From an uncultured Helicobacter sp. (GTDB lineage Bacteria > Campylobacterota > Campylobacteria > Campylobacterales > Helicobacteraceae): DNA of 34,896 nt. Every line of letters begins with the position of its first letter. Positions within the stretch are counted from its first letter, which is position 1. Of the stretch, positions 26,490-34,220 are shown one piece after another. The notes below the pieces were generated by a model. The model did not search any database. It saw only the letters and a list, made by a program, of their open reading frames with translations, and was not told the DNA's origin. The translations under genes and the position numbers were made by a program. The stretch spans positions 1-34,896 of the forward strand of contig CALVAF010000144.1 in the NCBI GenBank assembly GCA_944325475.1. The letters run 5' to 3'.

Positions 26490-27356
26490 TCATTCTTGAG
26501 CGATGTGTAGGGCAAAGGTTATAGCATCGGGTATGACCGTGCCATGTGTTTTATTGGCAAATGTTTTAAAGACTATGGGGATATCTGGATTATCACGCAT
26601 TAATACACTCGCTAATGTTTTAGAATCAATAGTCATGTTGCCCCTTTTACTTGGCGATTCAAGTGTGCCTAATGTGATGGCAATGGATCGTATGGGACTT
26701 TTTATGTGTAAATCTTCTGGTATAAAAGCCGCATTTTTCCACCATAAAGAGGGGGAGGCACAGATATAATTGTCAAAAGTTTGAGGATGATTAAAAAGCA
26801 CATACAAACAAAAGACACCCCCAAAAGAATGGCCAAAAAAACTGGATCGTTGGATATGATATTGTTTATGCATTGGGGTAATGACCTCTTTGTATAAAAA
26901 ATGATAAAAATCCTCTGCCCCACCACCTTCATAGCTATGAGATTCTTGGATAGATTGCATAGAATCTCTGTGATTGGGGGCTTGTGGGCTTATAGAGTGG
27001 TTTATCTTTGGAAGATAATCATAGGTTCTCCATGGGGTATGATAGGCTAAGGGGGTATTATACCCTATGCCAACTATAATGAGATTCTTAGAATGAGAAA
27101 AATGCTCTGAGTAGAGATTAAGCGCAAGGGGAAATTGCGCATTAGCGTCTAAGAGATAGAGGATTGCATAGGTGTCTGTGGTAGTGCTGTGTTTGGGTAT
27201 AGCTGTATAGATTCTGTATCTTGGATAGTTTGTAGTCGTTATATGAAAGGCATTTAGTGCTTTTTGAGAAAGGGGGGGTATATCTTGATTGGGTTTAGCC
27301 ATAAGGAGTAGAGGTAATAGTATAATATGTATATAAAATAGACTTCGTGTTTTCAT
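26490..27356 (-). CDS. Secreted alpha/beta hydrolase, siderophore-esterase-like
   Basis: A 288-residue putative esterase of the esterase-D/IroE type. A signal peptide is visible (MKTRSLFYIHIILLPLLLMA, then KPNQD). The nucleophile serine lies in FFGHSFGGVFCLYVL, and a late histidine in NKTHGTVIPD fits the triad. Family members hydrolyse catechol siderophore trilactones; a periplasmic esterase of this kind (Cee) serves ferric-enterobactin use in Campylobacter. It follows the gene at 27359 with two bases between them, and that gene has a Fur-like box in front. This context supports an iron role; the substrate is inferred. Confidence 0.75.
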   Translation of the reverse strand: MKTRSLFYIHIILLPLLLMAKPNQDIPPLSQKALNAFHITTTNYPRYRIYTAIPKHSTTTDTYAILYLLDANAQFPLALNLYSEHFSHSKNLIIVGIGYNTPLAYHTPWRTYDYLPKINHSISPQAPNHRDSMQSIQESHSYEGGGAEDFYHFLYKEVITPMHKQYHIQRSSFFGHSFGGVFCLYVLFNHPQTFDNYICASPSLWWKNAAFIPEDLHIKSPIRSIAITLGTLESPSKRGNMTIDSKTLASVLMRDNPDIPIVFKTFANKTHGTVIPDAITFALHIAQE

Positions 27357-27358
27357 GA

Positions 27359-27754
27359 TTATGTATCCAAGTTATGCCATAGTTTGGAATAATTCTTTTC
27401 TTGGCTACTCACATCTTGTCTATTTAGATGATTTTTATCCCCTTGTATGCCTATACAAGCATGAGCATACCCCAAATTTATCATCATAGTTTGAATCTTA
27501 TTTTTAATATGACTTTTATATGCAATACCTGCCGGTATACTATCTGCCCACACACCAGCAGCAATACATGATCTCGAATCAATAAGAGCTAGGTCAAAGC
27601 GATTTTTATATTTGCTATTTGTCCTAATACCAAAAAGCAAAAAGCCTTTGGGGAGGCTTGAAATTCTTTTAAATATTTTGCTGTTTTCTGAAGATTGCCC
27701 TGTTTTTGTATGATGTTTTTTATGACCTATGTGCAATTTCTGTATTGCTACCAT
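27359..27754 (-). CDS. Protein of unknown function, first gene of Fur-box operon
   Basis: A 131-residue frame from the ATG at 27754 (TTG at 27757 is an alternative) behind GAAGGGG. I do not recognise it. The first 35 residues are basic (KLHIGHKKHHTK), with no signal peptide or membrane segment; the rest has a mix typical of a beta-rich protein (FDLALIDSRSCIAAGVWADS). It could be the remaining end of a larger outer-membrane or receptor-type protein, but no motif proves this. It precedes the esterase gene by two bases and is followed upstream by a Fur-like box. Confidence 0.45.
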   Translation of the reverse strand: MVAIQKLHIGHKKHHTKTGQSSENSKIFKRISSLPKGFLLFGIRTNSKYKNRFDLALIDSRSCIAAGVWADSIPAGIAYKSHIKNKIQTMMINLGYAHACIGIQGDKNHLNRQDVSSQEKNYSKLWHNLDT

Positions 27755-27768
27755 CAATCCCCTTCAAA

Positions 27769-27788
27769 TTAATAATGATAATACTATC
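27769..27788 (-). promoter_or_regulatory. Fur-box-like operator
   Basis: On the minus strand the site reads GATAGTATTATCATTATTAA, close to the classical Fur consensus built of NATWATNATTATC units. It is 15 bases before the first gene of the pair ending with the esterase gene and would give repression by iron. Confidence 0.5.
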
Positions 27789-27904
27789 AAATTTTATCTC
27801 AATATCAAATAAATCCTCTTTAAGATGTTACAAATGGCATACCAAAGCCCTTTGAAAGGTCACTATTGGCATGAGGAGTGTTACTCACAATGGCATTGTA
27901 TAGT

Positions 27905-28325
27905 CATTAGATTAGAGGGTTTTTTAAGATTGGACTTAGGCGATGTGGGATAACACAGAATTATAAAAATAAGATTCTAATTCATACAAAGATTTGCAAA
28001 ACAAAGAATACATCTAAAAAAGACCATATACAAGAAGACCCATAAGGGAGCAATCACTTTTTAGTGAATATTTAAAAATACTGCGGGAAGATAGGATTTG
28101 TCATAAAAAACACCCTAACAAAAGAGCAGATATTGCAAGACTGGCAAACACAATAAAAAATCTCTAAGGTATGAAAGTGATACAAGAGAGATAAGGAGGT
28201 TATTTGAGGAAATTATAACTATGAATGAGCTGATAGAATGGCTTAGGGCATTAGATACGTATTCCATTAACGATATAAATATGTATTATAGATTAAAACT
28301 CTATTTGTTAAAGAACAAACACGCT
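27905..28325 (+). pseudogene. Decayed coding stretch, unrecognised
   Basis: From about 27930 an open frame without a start reads RRCGITQNYKNKILIHTK and later EYLKILREDRICHKKHPNKR, then ADIARLANTIKNL and a stop near 28160. A different frame directly takes over with RYESDTREIRRLFEEI and continues through MNELIEWLRALDTYSI to a stop near 28334. The junction suggests one gene of ~140 codons with a one-base frameshift and a missing start. Amino acid content is basic and helix-like; I cannot assign a family. Confidence 0.35.
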
Positions 28326-28431
28326 TTAATCTAGCAAAATGCCTCAAAATATCTAAAATCAAAATGGCAAAAGAAAATTAAAAGAAAAGAAATAAAATGA
28401 TACAATATCAAATTTCATTTAAGGACTAAGA

Positions 28432-28776
28432 ATACAAGAAACAACTATATGATTTGTCAAAAATACTTGCTGGAAATGTGGATTGGAATATTTTGTGTGT
28501 TATGTGCTTCCACAAGGCAATATACTCAACCATACAGAAATCTTTAATCCACAGATTCCAAATAAACTCAAAGAATGGCAGAGTAATAACACCCATATCC
28601 CATTAGGCGTGGTGAAAGAGCGACATAGTAACGCCACGCAAACAAGCTATATGTCCTTCTTTGGGGATTGGTATTTGAAAGAGCTAGTTAGAGACACAAT
28701 GTATGAAAAACAAGGCGATATAGCTGATTTTGTGCTTAGAGACTACGTGAGTGATTTAGAGATAAAAGGATTTTAA
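28432..28776 (+). pseudogene. Gene for a CxxC protein, broken near its start
   Basis: A TACAAT promoter element (28401-28406) and ribosome site AAGGA (28421) precede an in-frame ATA at 28432, where an ATG is expected. Six codons later a TGA (28450-28452) interrupts; then the frame is open with NTCWKCGLEYFVCYVLPQGN and ends ADFVLRDYVSDLEIKGF. The CWKC pair looks like a zinc site. The only usable later start is TTG at 28483, which would lose it. The tag gene follows after four bases. The family is unknown to me; a competence-type or nuclease-related zinc protein is only a guess. Both defects are G-to-A differences from a working gene (ATG, TGG). Confidence 0.45.
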
Positions 28777-28780
28777 AATT

Positions 28781-29656
28781 ATGGATTCTCATGAGCGAGA
28801 TTCTAAAAACATAGAATCTAAGGGCGATTCGCAGACAAAAACTTACTTAAAAGATTCTAAGATTATAAATTCCAATGGGCGAAGTGTTGTAAATGAGAAA
28901 TCGGGGTTTTATGAGGCTGGGCAAGGAAATTTATCAACTACAAATAACCAAAGCCAAGCCAAAGCTTCTGTTGCAAATGCAACCAACCCAAACTCGCAAA
29001 TCTTAAGCTCAAAAGACAAGCCCTTTACCCAAAAGACAATACCTAACACGCAAAAGCCTAAGCTATTAGAGCGTTGCAACTGGGTGTATCAAGGCTATAA
29101 TGCTAGCGATTTGGCGACTAAAAAACTCTATCAAGATTACCATGATTTTGAGTGGGGAATCCCACAGCACGAGGATAGACGGCTTTTTGAACAGCTTGTG
29201 CTAGAGGGCATGCAATCTGGGCTTTCGTGGATTACGATTTTAAAGAAGCGAGCGGCTTTGAGGGAGGCATTTGATGACTTTGACCCTGTAAAAGTGGCGG
29301 GGTATGATGTGGCAAAGATAGAATCTCTTATGAAAAATAGCAAGATTATCCGCAATCGCGCTAAGATAGAATCTGCCATTAACAATGCCAAGCGGTTTTT
29401 GGAGATACAAAGGGAGTTTGGAAGCTTTGATAGCTTTATTTGGGGCTATGTGGGGGGCAAACCTATCATAAATGCCTTTAAATCCCTAGAGGAGATTCCC
29501 ACGCGCACCGAGCTCTCTGATAGGATAGCTAAAGACCTCAAAAAGCGGGGTTTTAGCTATGTGGGGAGTGTGGGAATCTATGCCTATATGCAATCTATTG
29601 GGCTTGTGTGCGATCATTTGGTTACTTGTGCGTTTTATTACAAATCTAGCGTATGA
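28781..29656 (+). CDS. tag: DNA-3-methyladenine glycosylase I with long leader
   Basis: Base-excision repair enzyme that removes 3-methyladenine from alkylated DNA. Residues ~95-291 form the whole Tag fold: the zinc ligands Cys99 (LLERCNWVY), His121 (YQDYHDFEWG), His279 and Cys283 (CDHLVTC), the active-site Glu142 in LEGMQSGLSWITILKKR, and KKRGFSYVG. The usual protein is ~190 residues; here the first ~94 are a hydrophilic, Asn/Ser/Lys-rich leader starting with DSK and ESK units and probably disordered. The start ATG is at 28781 with a weak ribosome site; internal translation is possible. It lies in the island inside guaA next to DNA methyltransferase genes. Confidence 0.93.
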   Translation: MDSHERDSKNIESKGDSQTKTYLKDSKIINSNGRSVVNEKSGFYEAGQGNLSTTNNQSQAKASVANATNPNSQILSSKDKPFTQKTIPNTQKPKLLERCNWVYQGYNASDLATKKLYQDYHDFEWGIPQHEDRRLFEQLVLEGMQSGLSWITILKKRAALREAFDDFDPVKVAGYDVAKIESLMKNSKIIRNRAKIESAINNAKRFLEIQREFGSFDSFIWGYVGGKPIINAFKSLEEIPTRTELSDRIAKDLKKRGFSYVGSVGIYAYMQSIGLVCDHLVTCAFYYKSSV

Positions 29657-29755
29657 TTGTATTAGGTAAAGACAAAATGTGGGAAGCAGGAATATTTGAG
29701 GATACATTCTACTTGTAAATGAGTGTTGTAAAATAACTATTTGAGGAGCGATGTT

Positions 29756-29989
29756 ATGAAAAACGCTTTATGTTTTGAATCCTTTATAAAAATGTTAAAA
29801 CCGAGCAATAGGGATTTGGGGTTTTATGTGGATTGGGAAAAATGTCTAAGAAATCGTGATAGAATCGCTATTACCCTAAATCATCTTAATTTCTTACTAG
29901 GCAAAGATTCTTTGCAAATGCAAGAATGTATCGCTACACTTTTTGCAGAATATAGCAAAGCTTTTGAAGTATTACCACATGACAAGTAG
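29756..29989 (+). pseudogene. DpnII/MboI-type restriction endonuclease, amino-terminal fragment
   Basis: A 77-residue frame with a good ribosome site (GAGGAG, ATG at 29756). Its sequence FESFIKMLKPSNRDLGFYVD and then WEKCLRNRDRIAITLNHLNF with LLGKDSL follows the amino-terminal pattern of DpnII-family enzymes (GATC cutters): Phe-Tyr/Trp-Val-Asp-Phe, then Leu-Asn-x-Leu-Asn-x-Leu-x-Gly, then a Phe-x-x-x-Tyr element before Val-x-Pro. It stops right after the FEVLP stretch, while the family continues for ~200 residues with the catalytic core. The fragment cannot cut DNA. Its end overlaps the DpnA-like methyltransferase start by 11 bases. Confidence 0.65.
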
Positions 29990-30824
29990 AGTTTTGCCCA
30001 TATTGCCTATTTTTCAAAGCCAAGATTCTTTGTTTTCTCTTTATCAGAGCGACTGCAATGAGATTTTACAAGAATTTAGAGGGCAATTTGACCTAATCTT
30101 TGCCGATCCACCTTATTTTCTCTCTAATAATGGCTTGAGTATCCAAAGTGGCAAGATTGTAAGTGTCAATAAGGGACAATGGGATAAGGGGGAAAATATC
30201 GGTGACATTGATGCTTTTAATAGGCAGTGGATACAAAATGCCAAAGAGGCTTTAAAACCCACGGGTAGTATTATGATAAGTGGAACATATCACAATATCT
30301 TTTCATTAAGTAGAATTTTACAAAAACTTGATTTTAAGATTCTAAACATTATTACTTGGCAAAAGACAAACCCGCCACCAAACTTTAGTTGTCGTTATCT
30401 CACGCATTCCACAGAACAGATTATCTGGGCTCGAAAAAGCTATAAACATAAACATATTTTTAACTATGAGATTCTCAAAAAACTCAATGGCGATAAGCAA
30501 ATGCGTGATGTATGGAGTTTTCCAGCTATCGCTCCTTGGGAAAAGACAAATGGCAAACACCCAACACAAAAGCCCTTAAGTCTTTTGATACGTCTTATTT
30601 TAATGGCAAGTGATAAGGATTCTCTTATCTGTGATCCCTTTAGTGGCTCTAGCACCACAGGCATTGCAGCAAATCTTTTACATAGAAAATTTATAGGTAT
30701 TGAAAAAGAAAATGAGTTTATACAAATGTCGATTAAAAGAAAAGAGGAATTAGATTCTAATAGAAAAGGTATAGAATCTAGGATTAGGGATTTGGTAAGG
30801 CATAGAAACACAAATAATTCTTAA
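29979..30824 (+). CDS. Site-specific adenine-N6 DNA methyltransferase, DpnA-like
   Basis: Beta-class amino-methyltransferase of 281 residues. The catalytic DPPY motif comes first (IFADPPYFLSN, Asp43), and the SAM motif later (DPFSGSSTTGIAA, ~218-230), the beta order. Between them, GKIVSVNKGQWDKGE, ITWQKTNPPPNFSCRYLTHS and GKHPTQKP match the DpnA type, whose members methylate GATC, also in single strands; HinfI-type (GANTC) enzymes are the next most similar. With the scrap of a DpnII-type nuclease in front this looks like a GATC system that lost restriction. The site is inferred. Start ATG 29979; an earlier in-frame ATG at 29943 lies inside the upstream gene. Confidence 0.85.
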   Translation: MTSRVLPILPIFQSQDSLFSLYQSDCNEILQEFRGQFDLIFADPPYFLSNNGLSIQSGKIVSVNKGQWDKGENIGDIDAFNRQWIQNAKEALKPTGSIMISGTYHNIFSLSRILQKLDFKILNIITWQKTNPPPNFSCRYLTHSTEQIIWARKSYKHKHIFNYEILKKLNGDKQMRDVWSFPAIAPWEKTNGKHPTQKPLSLLIRLILMASDKDSLICDPFSGSSTTGIAANLLHRKFIGIEKENEFIQMSIKRKEELDSNRKGIESRIRDLVRHRNTNNS

Positions 30825-30855
30825 GATTTTAATCATTTATATTTAAGGGACAGGC

Positions 30856-31572
30856 TTGAAAAACACAGAATTCAAACAAGTTTCAAAGATCATACAAGAG
30901 CAGGATTTTGAAAGCAGAGATTCCAAAAGCATACAAAAATTTACAATGATATTGCAAACCAAGCGGGTTTATTTGCGAGAATACACGCTAGAGGACTTGC
31001 CTGCCTTGCATAAGATTCTAAGCGATGAGCAGACGATGTATGCTTGGGGGCATGGCTTTAGCCTACAAGAGAGCAGGGAATGGATAGAGAAGCAGTCAAG
31101 GAGCTATAAAGAAAATGGCTTTGGGCTGTGGGCGATAGTGGATAAAGAATGCGGGGAGATTATTAGCAATGCCGGGCTAAATAGAGAGATGATAAGCCTT
31201 AATGGAGTTATAAGAAGTGAGATTATCGAGATAGGCTATATCGTGGCTAGGGAGTTTTGGGGACAAGGGCTAGGCACAGAGGTAGCAAGGGCGGTGCAAG
31301 AGTATGCCTTTAAGATTTTGGGCTTAGAGCGAGTGTATTGTCTTATCAAGGAGGATAATTTTGCCTCTATGCGTGTGGCTAGAAAGCTTGGCGGAAGCAT
31401 GATTGGCAAATATATCAAAAACTATCAGGGCAAGGATTTGATACATTATATCTTTGAGTGTAGAGGCGCGGAGATTGTCTTTGAGAGTGAGAATACAGAA
31501 TCTAGCTATGCTGTAAATAAGCCTACAAACAAGAGATTTGTGTATAGAGAATCACTTGGGAACAAGGAGTGA
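30856..31572 (+). CDS. GNAT acetyltransferase, RimJ/RimL type
   Basis: N-acetyltransferase using acetyl-CoA, 238 residues from the TTG at 30856. After a 30-residue leader, the domain runs from LQTKRVYLREYTLEDLPALH to ~200 with the acetyl-CoA motif REFWGQGLGTEVARAV and the later GLERVYCLIKEDNFASMRVA typical of RimJ/RimL-like enzymes. Targets in this group include ribosomal proteins, other proteins and small amines, so the substrate is open. The leader (LKNTEFKQVSKIIQEQ) and ribosome site resemble those of the guaA second half at 34221. It sits between two methyltransferase systems. An internal ATG at 30946 could give a leaderless form. Confidence 0.85.
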   Translation: MKNTEFKQVSKIIQEQDFESRDSKSIQKFTMILQTKRVYLREYTLEDLPALHKILSDEQTMYAWGHGFSLQESREWIEKQSRSYKENGFGLWAIVDKECGEIISNAGLNREMISLNGVIRSEIIEIGYIVAREFWGQGLGTEVARAVQEYAFKILGLERVYCLIKEDNFASMRVARKLGGSMIGKYIKNYQGKDLIHYIFECRGAEIVFESENTESSYAVNKPTNKRFVYRESLGNKE

Positions 31573-31576
31573 GAAA

Positions 31577-31654
31577 ATGGAGATACAAAGCAAAAAAATG
31601 CAAATAGATTTTACACCATACAAAGAATATCAGGGGGGGGGGGGTAACTTTTAA
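31577..31654 (+). CDS. Short upstream ORF crossing the poly-G tract
   Basis: A 25-codon frame with an excellent ribosome site (AAGGAG overlapping the GNAT stop, ATG at 31577). It reads through the G12 tract as Gly-Gly-Gly-Gly and stops at TAA 31652-31654, which shares its last base with the restriction-enzyme ATG (TAATG). The layout suggests a translated leader feeding the next gene. With 11 or 13 G bases the stop moves a few bases after or before that ATG. No family is recognised. Confidence 0.45.
   Translation: MEIQSKKMQIDFTPYKEYQGGGGNF
31633..31644. repeat. Poly-G tract (G12) before the restriction endonuclease gene
   Basis: Twelve G bases end nine bases before the ATG at 31654. The tract is inside the short upstream ORF and could also act as part of the ribosome site. 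Confidence 0.95.
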
Positions 31655-32415
31655 TGAATAATGCAATATTAAATAAAATTGAAATAAAGACATTGCAAGA
31701 GATAGAATCAAAATATTATATGAAGCCGATATTAGATTCTATACTGCAAGACATTGAAAGCAAGAATAGAGAGTGGCATAAGGTTTTTGATAATCTCTAC
31801 TCTTATCTTGTGAATTCAAAAGATTTGGTAGAAAAGCTTATACAATTAAGAGTGCAAAACGGAGTAATCAAAGATGCCTCACAAGCAAGGAAAAGCATAG
31901 CAGGACAAGCTTTTAGCAATCTCATCATTTGGACATTTTTAAAAAATAAAGAGCAAGGGCATATTGAGAAAAATATCTTTATCACCTCTAAACGCTCTCA
32001 AATTCCAAATCATAAAGAAATCTTTTTAATACAAGTAGGCGAAGAAACACAAAAACCAGATGTGGATTTAGTTATTTATAGTCTAGATTCTATACATAAT
32101 TTACATAAATGCTTGATTATATCTCTTAAGACTTCTTTGCGTGAAAGGGCTGGACAGACATATAAATGGAAACTTTTAATGGAAATAGCCAACACAGAAT
32201 CTAACTTAAAAGAAAAATACAATATTTCTTATAATCCACCTATTATGCCTCTAGTATGCTTTGCAACAGTGAATTTCTATAATGAAATCAACAATCCACA
32301 ACACAGAGGAATGTTTAAGTTTTTTGATTGTGCCTTTATTGGTAAAGATATAGAAGCAGATGATTTTATCAAGCCCTTAAGTTATCTAATCACATATATA
32401 AAAGAGAATCTATGA
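31654..32415 (+). CDS. Putative type II restriction endonuclease
   Basis: A 253-residue protein. The stretch KPDVDLVIY and then CLIISLKTSLRERAGQTYKW fits a PD-(D/E)xK-like nuclease core, with Asp near residue 140 and Lys near 158. The Ser-x-Lys-Thr-Ser-Leu-Arg-Glu-Arg pattern is familiar from restriction enzymes of the BsaWI type, as I recall it. The stop overlaps the methyltransferase start in ATGA, as expected for a matched nuclease-methylase pair. It has no clear ribosome site other than the poly-G tract and may depend on the short upstream ORF. The recognition sequence cannot be given. Confidence 0.65.
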   Translation: MNNAILNKIEIKTLQEIESKYYMKPILDSILQDIESKNREWHKVFDNLYSYLVNSKDLVEKLIQLRVQNGVIKDASQARKSIAGQAFSNLIIWTFLKNKEQGHIEKNIFITSKRSQIPNHKEIFLIQVGEETQKPDVDLVIYSLDSIHNLHKCLIISLKTSLRERAGQTYKWKLLMEIANTESNLKEKYNISYNPPIMPLVCFATVNFYNEINNPQHRGMFKFFDCAFIGKDIEADDFIKPLSYLITYIKENL

Positions 32416-33737
32416 CGCTTACACAATCTACTTTAAACACATCTCATACTATACACGATAAAACTATTGATAATGCTAAAACTATCGCTAATACCCAAAG
32501 CAACACTACAAAATACGATTTTCTAGGACAATCCTATGCCTCAATGTATCCAAATTTACATAAATATCCTGCTACTATGCTACCTCAAATTGGACTAGAA
32601 CTTCTTAGGGATTTTAAAGTAAAAAAGACAAATTTACTAGACCCATATTGTGGGAGTGGCTCTAGCTTTATAAGTGGGATAGAATATGGCATGACACATT
32701 TTGTAGGCTTTGATTTAAATCCTTTAGCAATACGCATTGCTAAGGCAAAGCTAATCTTTATAGAATCCAAGTATCTCTTAGAGGAAAAAGAAAAGCTGTT
32801 GCACCAAATCCATAAAAAGCATACGATGCACTTAGATTCTAATCCCTTAGAAAATATCACCAATCTTGATTTTTGGATAGGAAAAGAGGCTCAAGAAAGT
32901 TTAGCGCATATCTTTTCTTGCATTCAGCAATATAGTGATGAAAATGTGCAAAATCTTTTTATCCTTGCCTTTAGTGAAACCCTGCGAGAAGTAAGCTACA
33001 CAAGAAACAATGAATTTAAGCTTTTTAGAATGAAAGAGCATGAAACTTATAAGCCAGATACATATAAGGTTTTCATAAAAAATATGGAATCTCTTATCAA
33101 GAATTATTTAGACTTTTATCAACCAAAATTGCATTCTCTATCTTTTAAGCTTATAAATTCGAGTTTTACCAATACTCAACAAAAATTTGATTGCATTCTC
33201 ACAAGCCCACCTTATGGGGATTCTAAAACCACAGTGGCGTATGGTCAATTTAGCACTTTTATTAATGAGTGGCTTGGGTTTAGGGAAGCTAGAAAGCTAG
33301 ATTCTAAACTTATGGGAGGAAAAAAGGCTAGAAGTCTCTATCAAAGAGGCGTAATGCGTGAGTGTATCACAAAAATTAGCAAACAAGATTCTAAAAGAGC
33401 CTTAGAGATTTCTAGCTTTTATTTTGATTTGGAAAAAAGCATTCAAAATGTGGTAGATTCTATAAATATCGGTGGTAAAGTCTTTTATGTAGTTGGTAAT
33501 CGCAGGGTTAAAAATATTGAACTTCCCACTGATGTATTTATCGCTGAAACTTTTTGCAAAAATGGCTTTACACATTTAGAGACTATAAAACGAAAAATCT
33601 CTAATAAATCAATGCCACTTAGAAACTCACCAACAAACAAAACAGGTATCTTATCAAACACAATGAATGAAGAATATATTGTAGTGTGTGAGAAAAAGAT
33701 TTGGAATAAGCAAAAGGAGCAAAAATGCAAAGTTTAA
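32412..33737 (+). CDS. DNA methyltransferase of type II system, probably cytosine-N4
   Basis: A 441-residue SAM-dependent amino-methyltransferase. The SAM motif DPYCGSGSSFISG is at ~77-89 and the catalytic motif TSPPYGDS at ~265-272; SPPY is usual for N4-cytosine enzymes, though some adenine enzymes share it. The opening pattern QSYASMYPNLHKYPATMLPQ precedes motif I and is seen in this group of Helicobacter-type enzymes. The central ~170 residues between the motifs probably include target recognition. It overlaps the endonuclease gene by 4 bases (ATGA) and the next gene by 13 bases, making a tight three-gene unit. Confidence 0.8.
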   Translation: MTLTQSTLNTSHTIHDKTIDNAKTIANTQSNTTKYDFLGQSYASMYPNLHKYPATMLPQIGLELLRDFKVKKTNLLDPYCGSGSSFISGIEYGMTHFVGFDLNPLAIRIAKAKLIFIESKYLLEEKEKLLHQIHKKHTMHLDSNPLENITNLDFWIGKEAQESLAHIFSCIQQYSDENVQNLFILAFSETLREVSYTRNNEFKLFRMKEHETYKPDTYKVFIKNMESLIKNYLDFYQPKLHSLSFKLINSSFTNTQQKFDCILTSPPYGDSKTTVAYGQFSTFINEWLGFREARKLDSKLMGGKKARSLYQRGVMRECITKISKQDSKRALEISSFYFDLEKSIQNVVDSINIGGKVFYVVGNRRVKNIELPTDVFIAETFCKNGFTHLETIKRKISNKSMPLRNSPTNKTGILSNTMNEEYIVVCEKKIWNKQKEQKCKV

Positions 33738-34150
33738 GAGGAGTAAAGGCAAAAGAGAAATTTGTGCAAGATTATATGAATATCAAGGTATTAGCCTACC
33801 GTGTTTTACTGAATGGTGATATGAGAAAAAACCAATGTGGCGGCAAATTAACAAATAGGGAACTTTTTGATTTAATAAACTTAATATGGATAGGATTATC
33901 ATTGCAAAATATCGATATTTTGCACGATATTCAAAATAAGCTTTATGAAAATCCAGACAAGGAACCACCACCAAGTCATTTCAAATCACTCAATACAATA
34001 CTGAATAAATGGAATACTACGATACAAAGTATTATTGCTAAATTGCAACAAAACAATAGGAATTTTAGAAACTTCGATTTTACACAGGCAAGAGAATATC
34101 TTAAGGAATATTTTGAGAAAAATAATATTAACGATACAATACAATTTTAA
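33725..34150 (+). CDS. Protein of unknown function in the restriction-modification unit
   Basis: A 141-residue soluble protein overlapping the methyltransferase end by 13 bases, with a ribosome site (AAAAGGAG) inside that gene. It is rich in Asn, Lys and Leu and predicted helical (LFDLINLIWIGLSLQNIDIL, REYLKEYFEKNN). No motif is recognised: no DNA-binding helix-turn-helix, nuclease core or membrane segment. The tight coupling suggests a role in the same system, for example a subunit or accessory factor; this is inference. Confidence 0.65.
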   Translation: MQSLRGVKAKEKFVQDYMNIKVLAYRVLLNGDMRKNQCGGKLTNRELFDLINLIWIGLSLQNIDILHDIQNKLYENPDKEPPPSHFKSLNTILNKWNTTIQSIIAKLQQNNRNFRNFDFTQAREYLKEYFEKNNINDTIQF

Positions 34151-34220
34151 TAAATCTATTAAATGTATTATGTGTAGTAGAAAAATCTCAGAGTTTAAAT
34201 TTACAATTTAGGAGACAACA

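Noticed and set aside
30856..31572. GNAT protein as a DNA-modifying acetyltransferase-fold enzyme like phage Mu Mom, acting with the restriction genes
   Set aside because: Its motifs are those of ordinary RimJ/RimL acetyltransferases, and no Mom-specific feature is visible. Neighbourhood alone is not enough.
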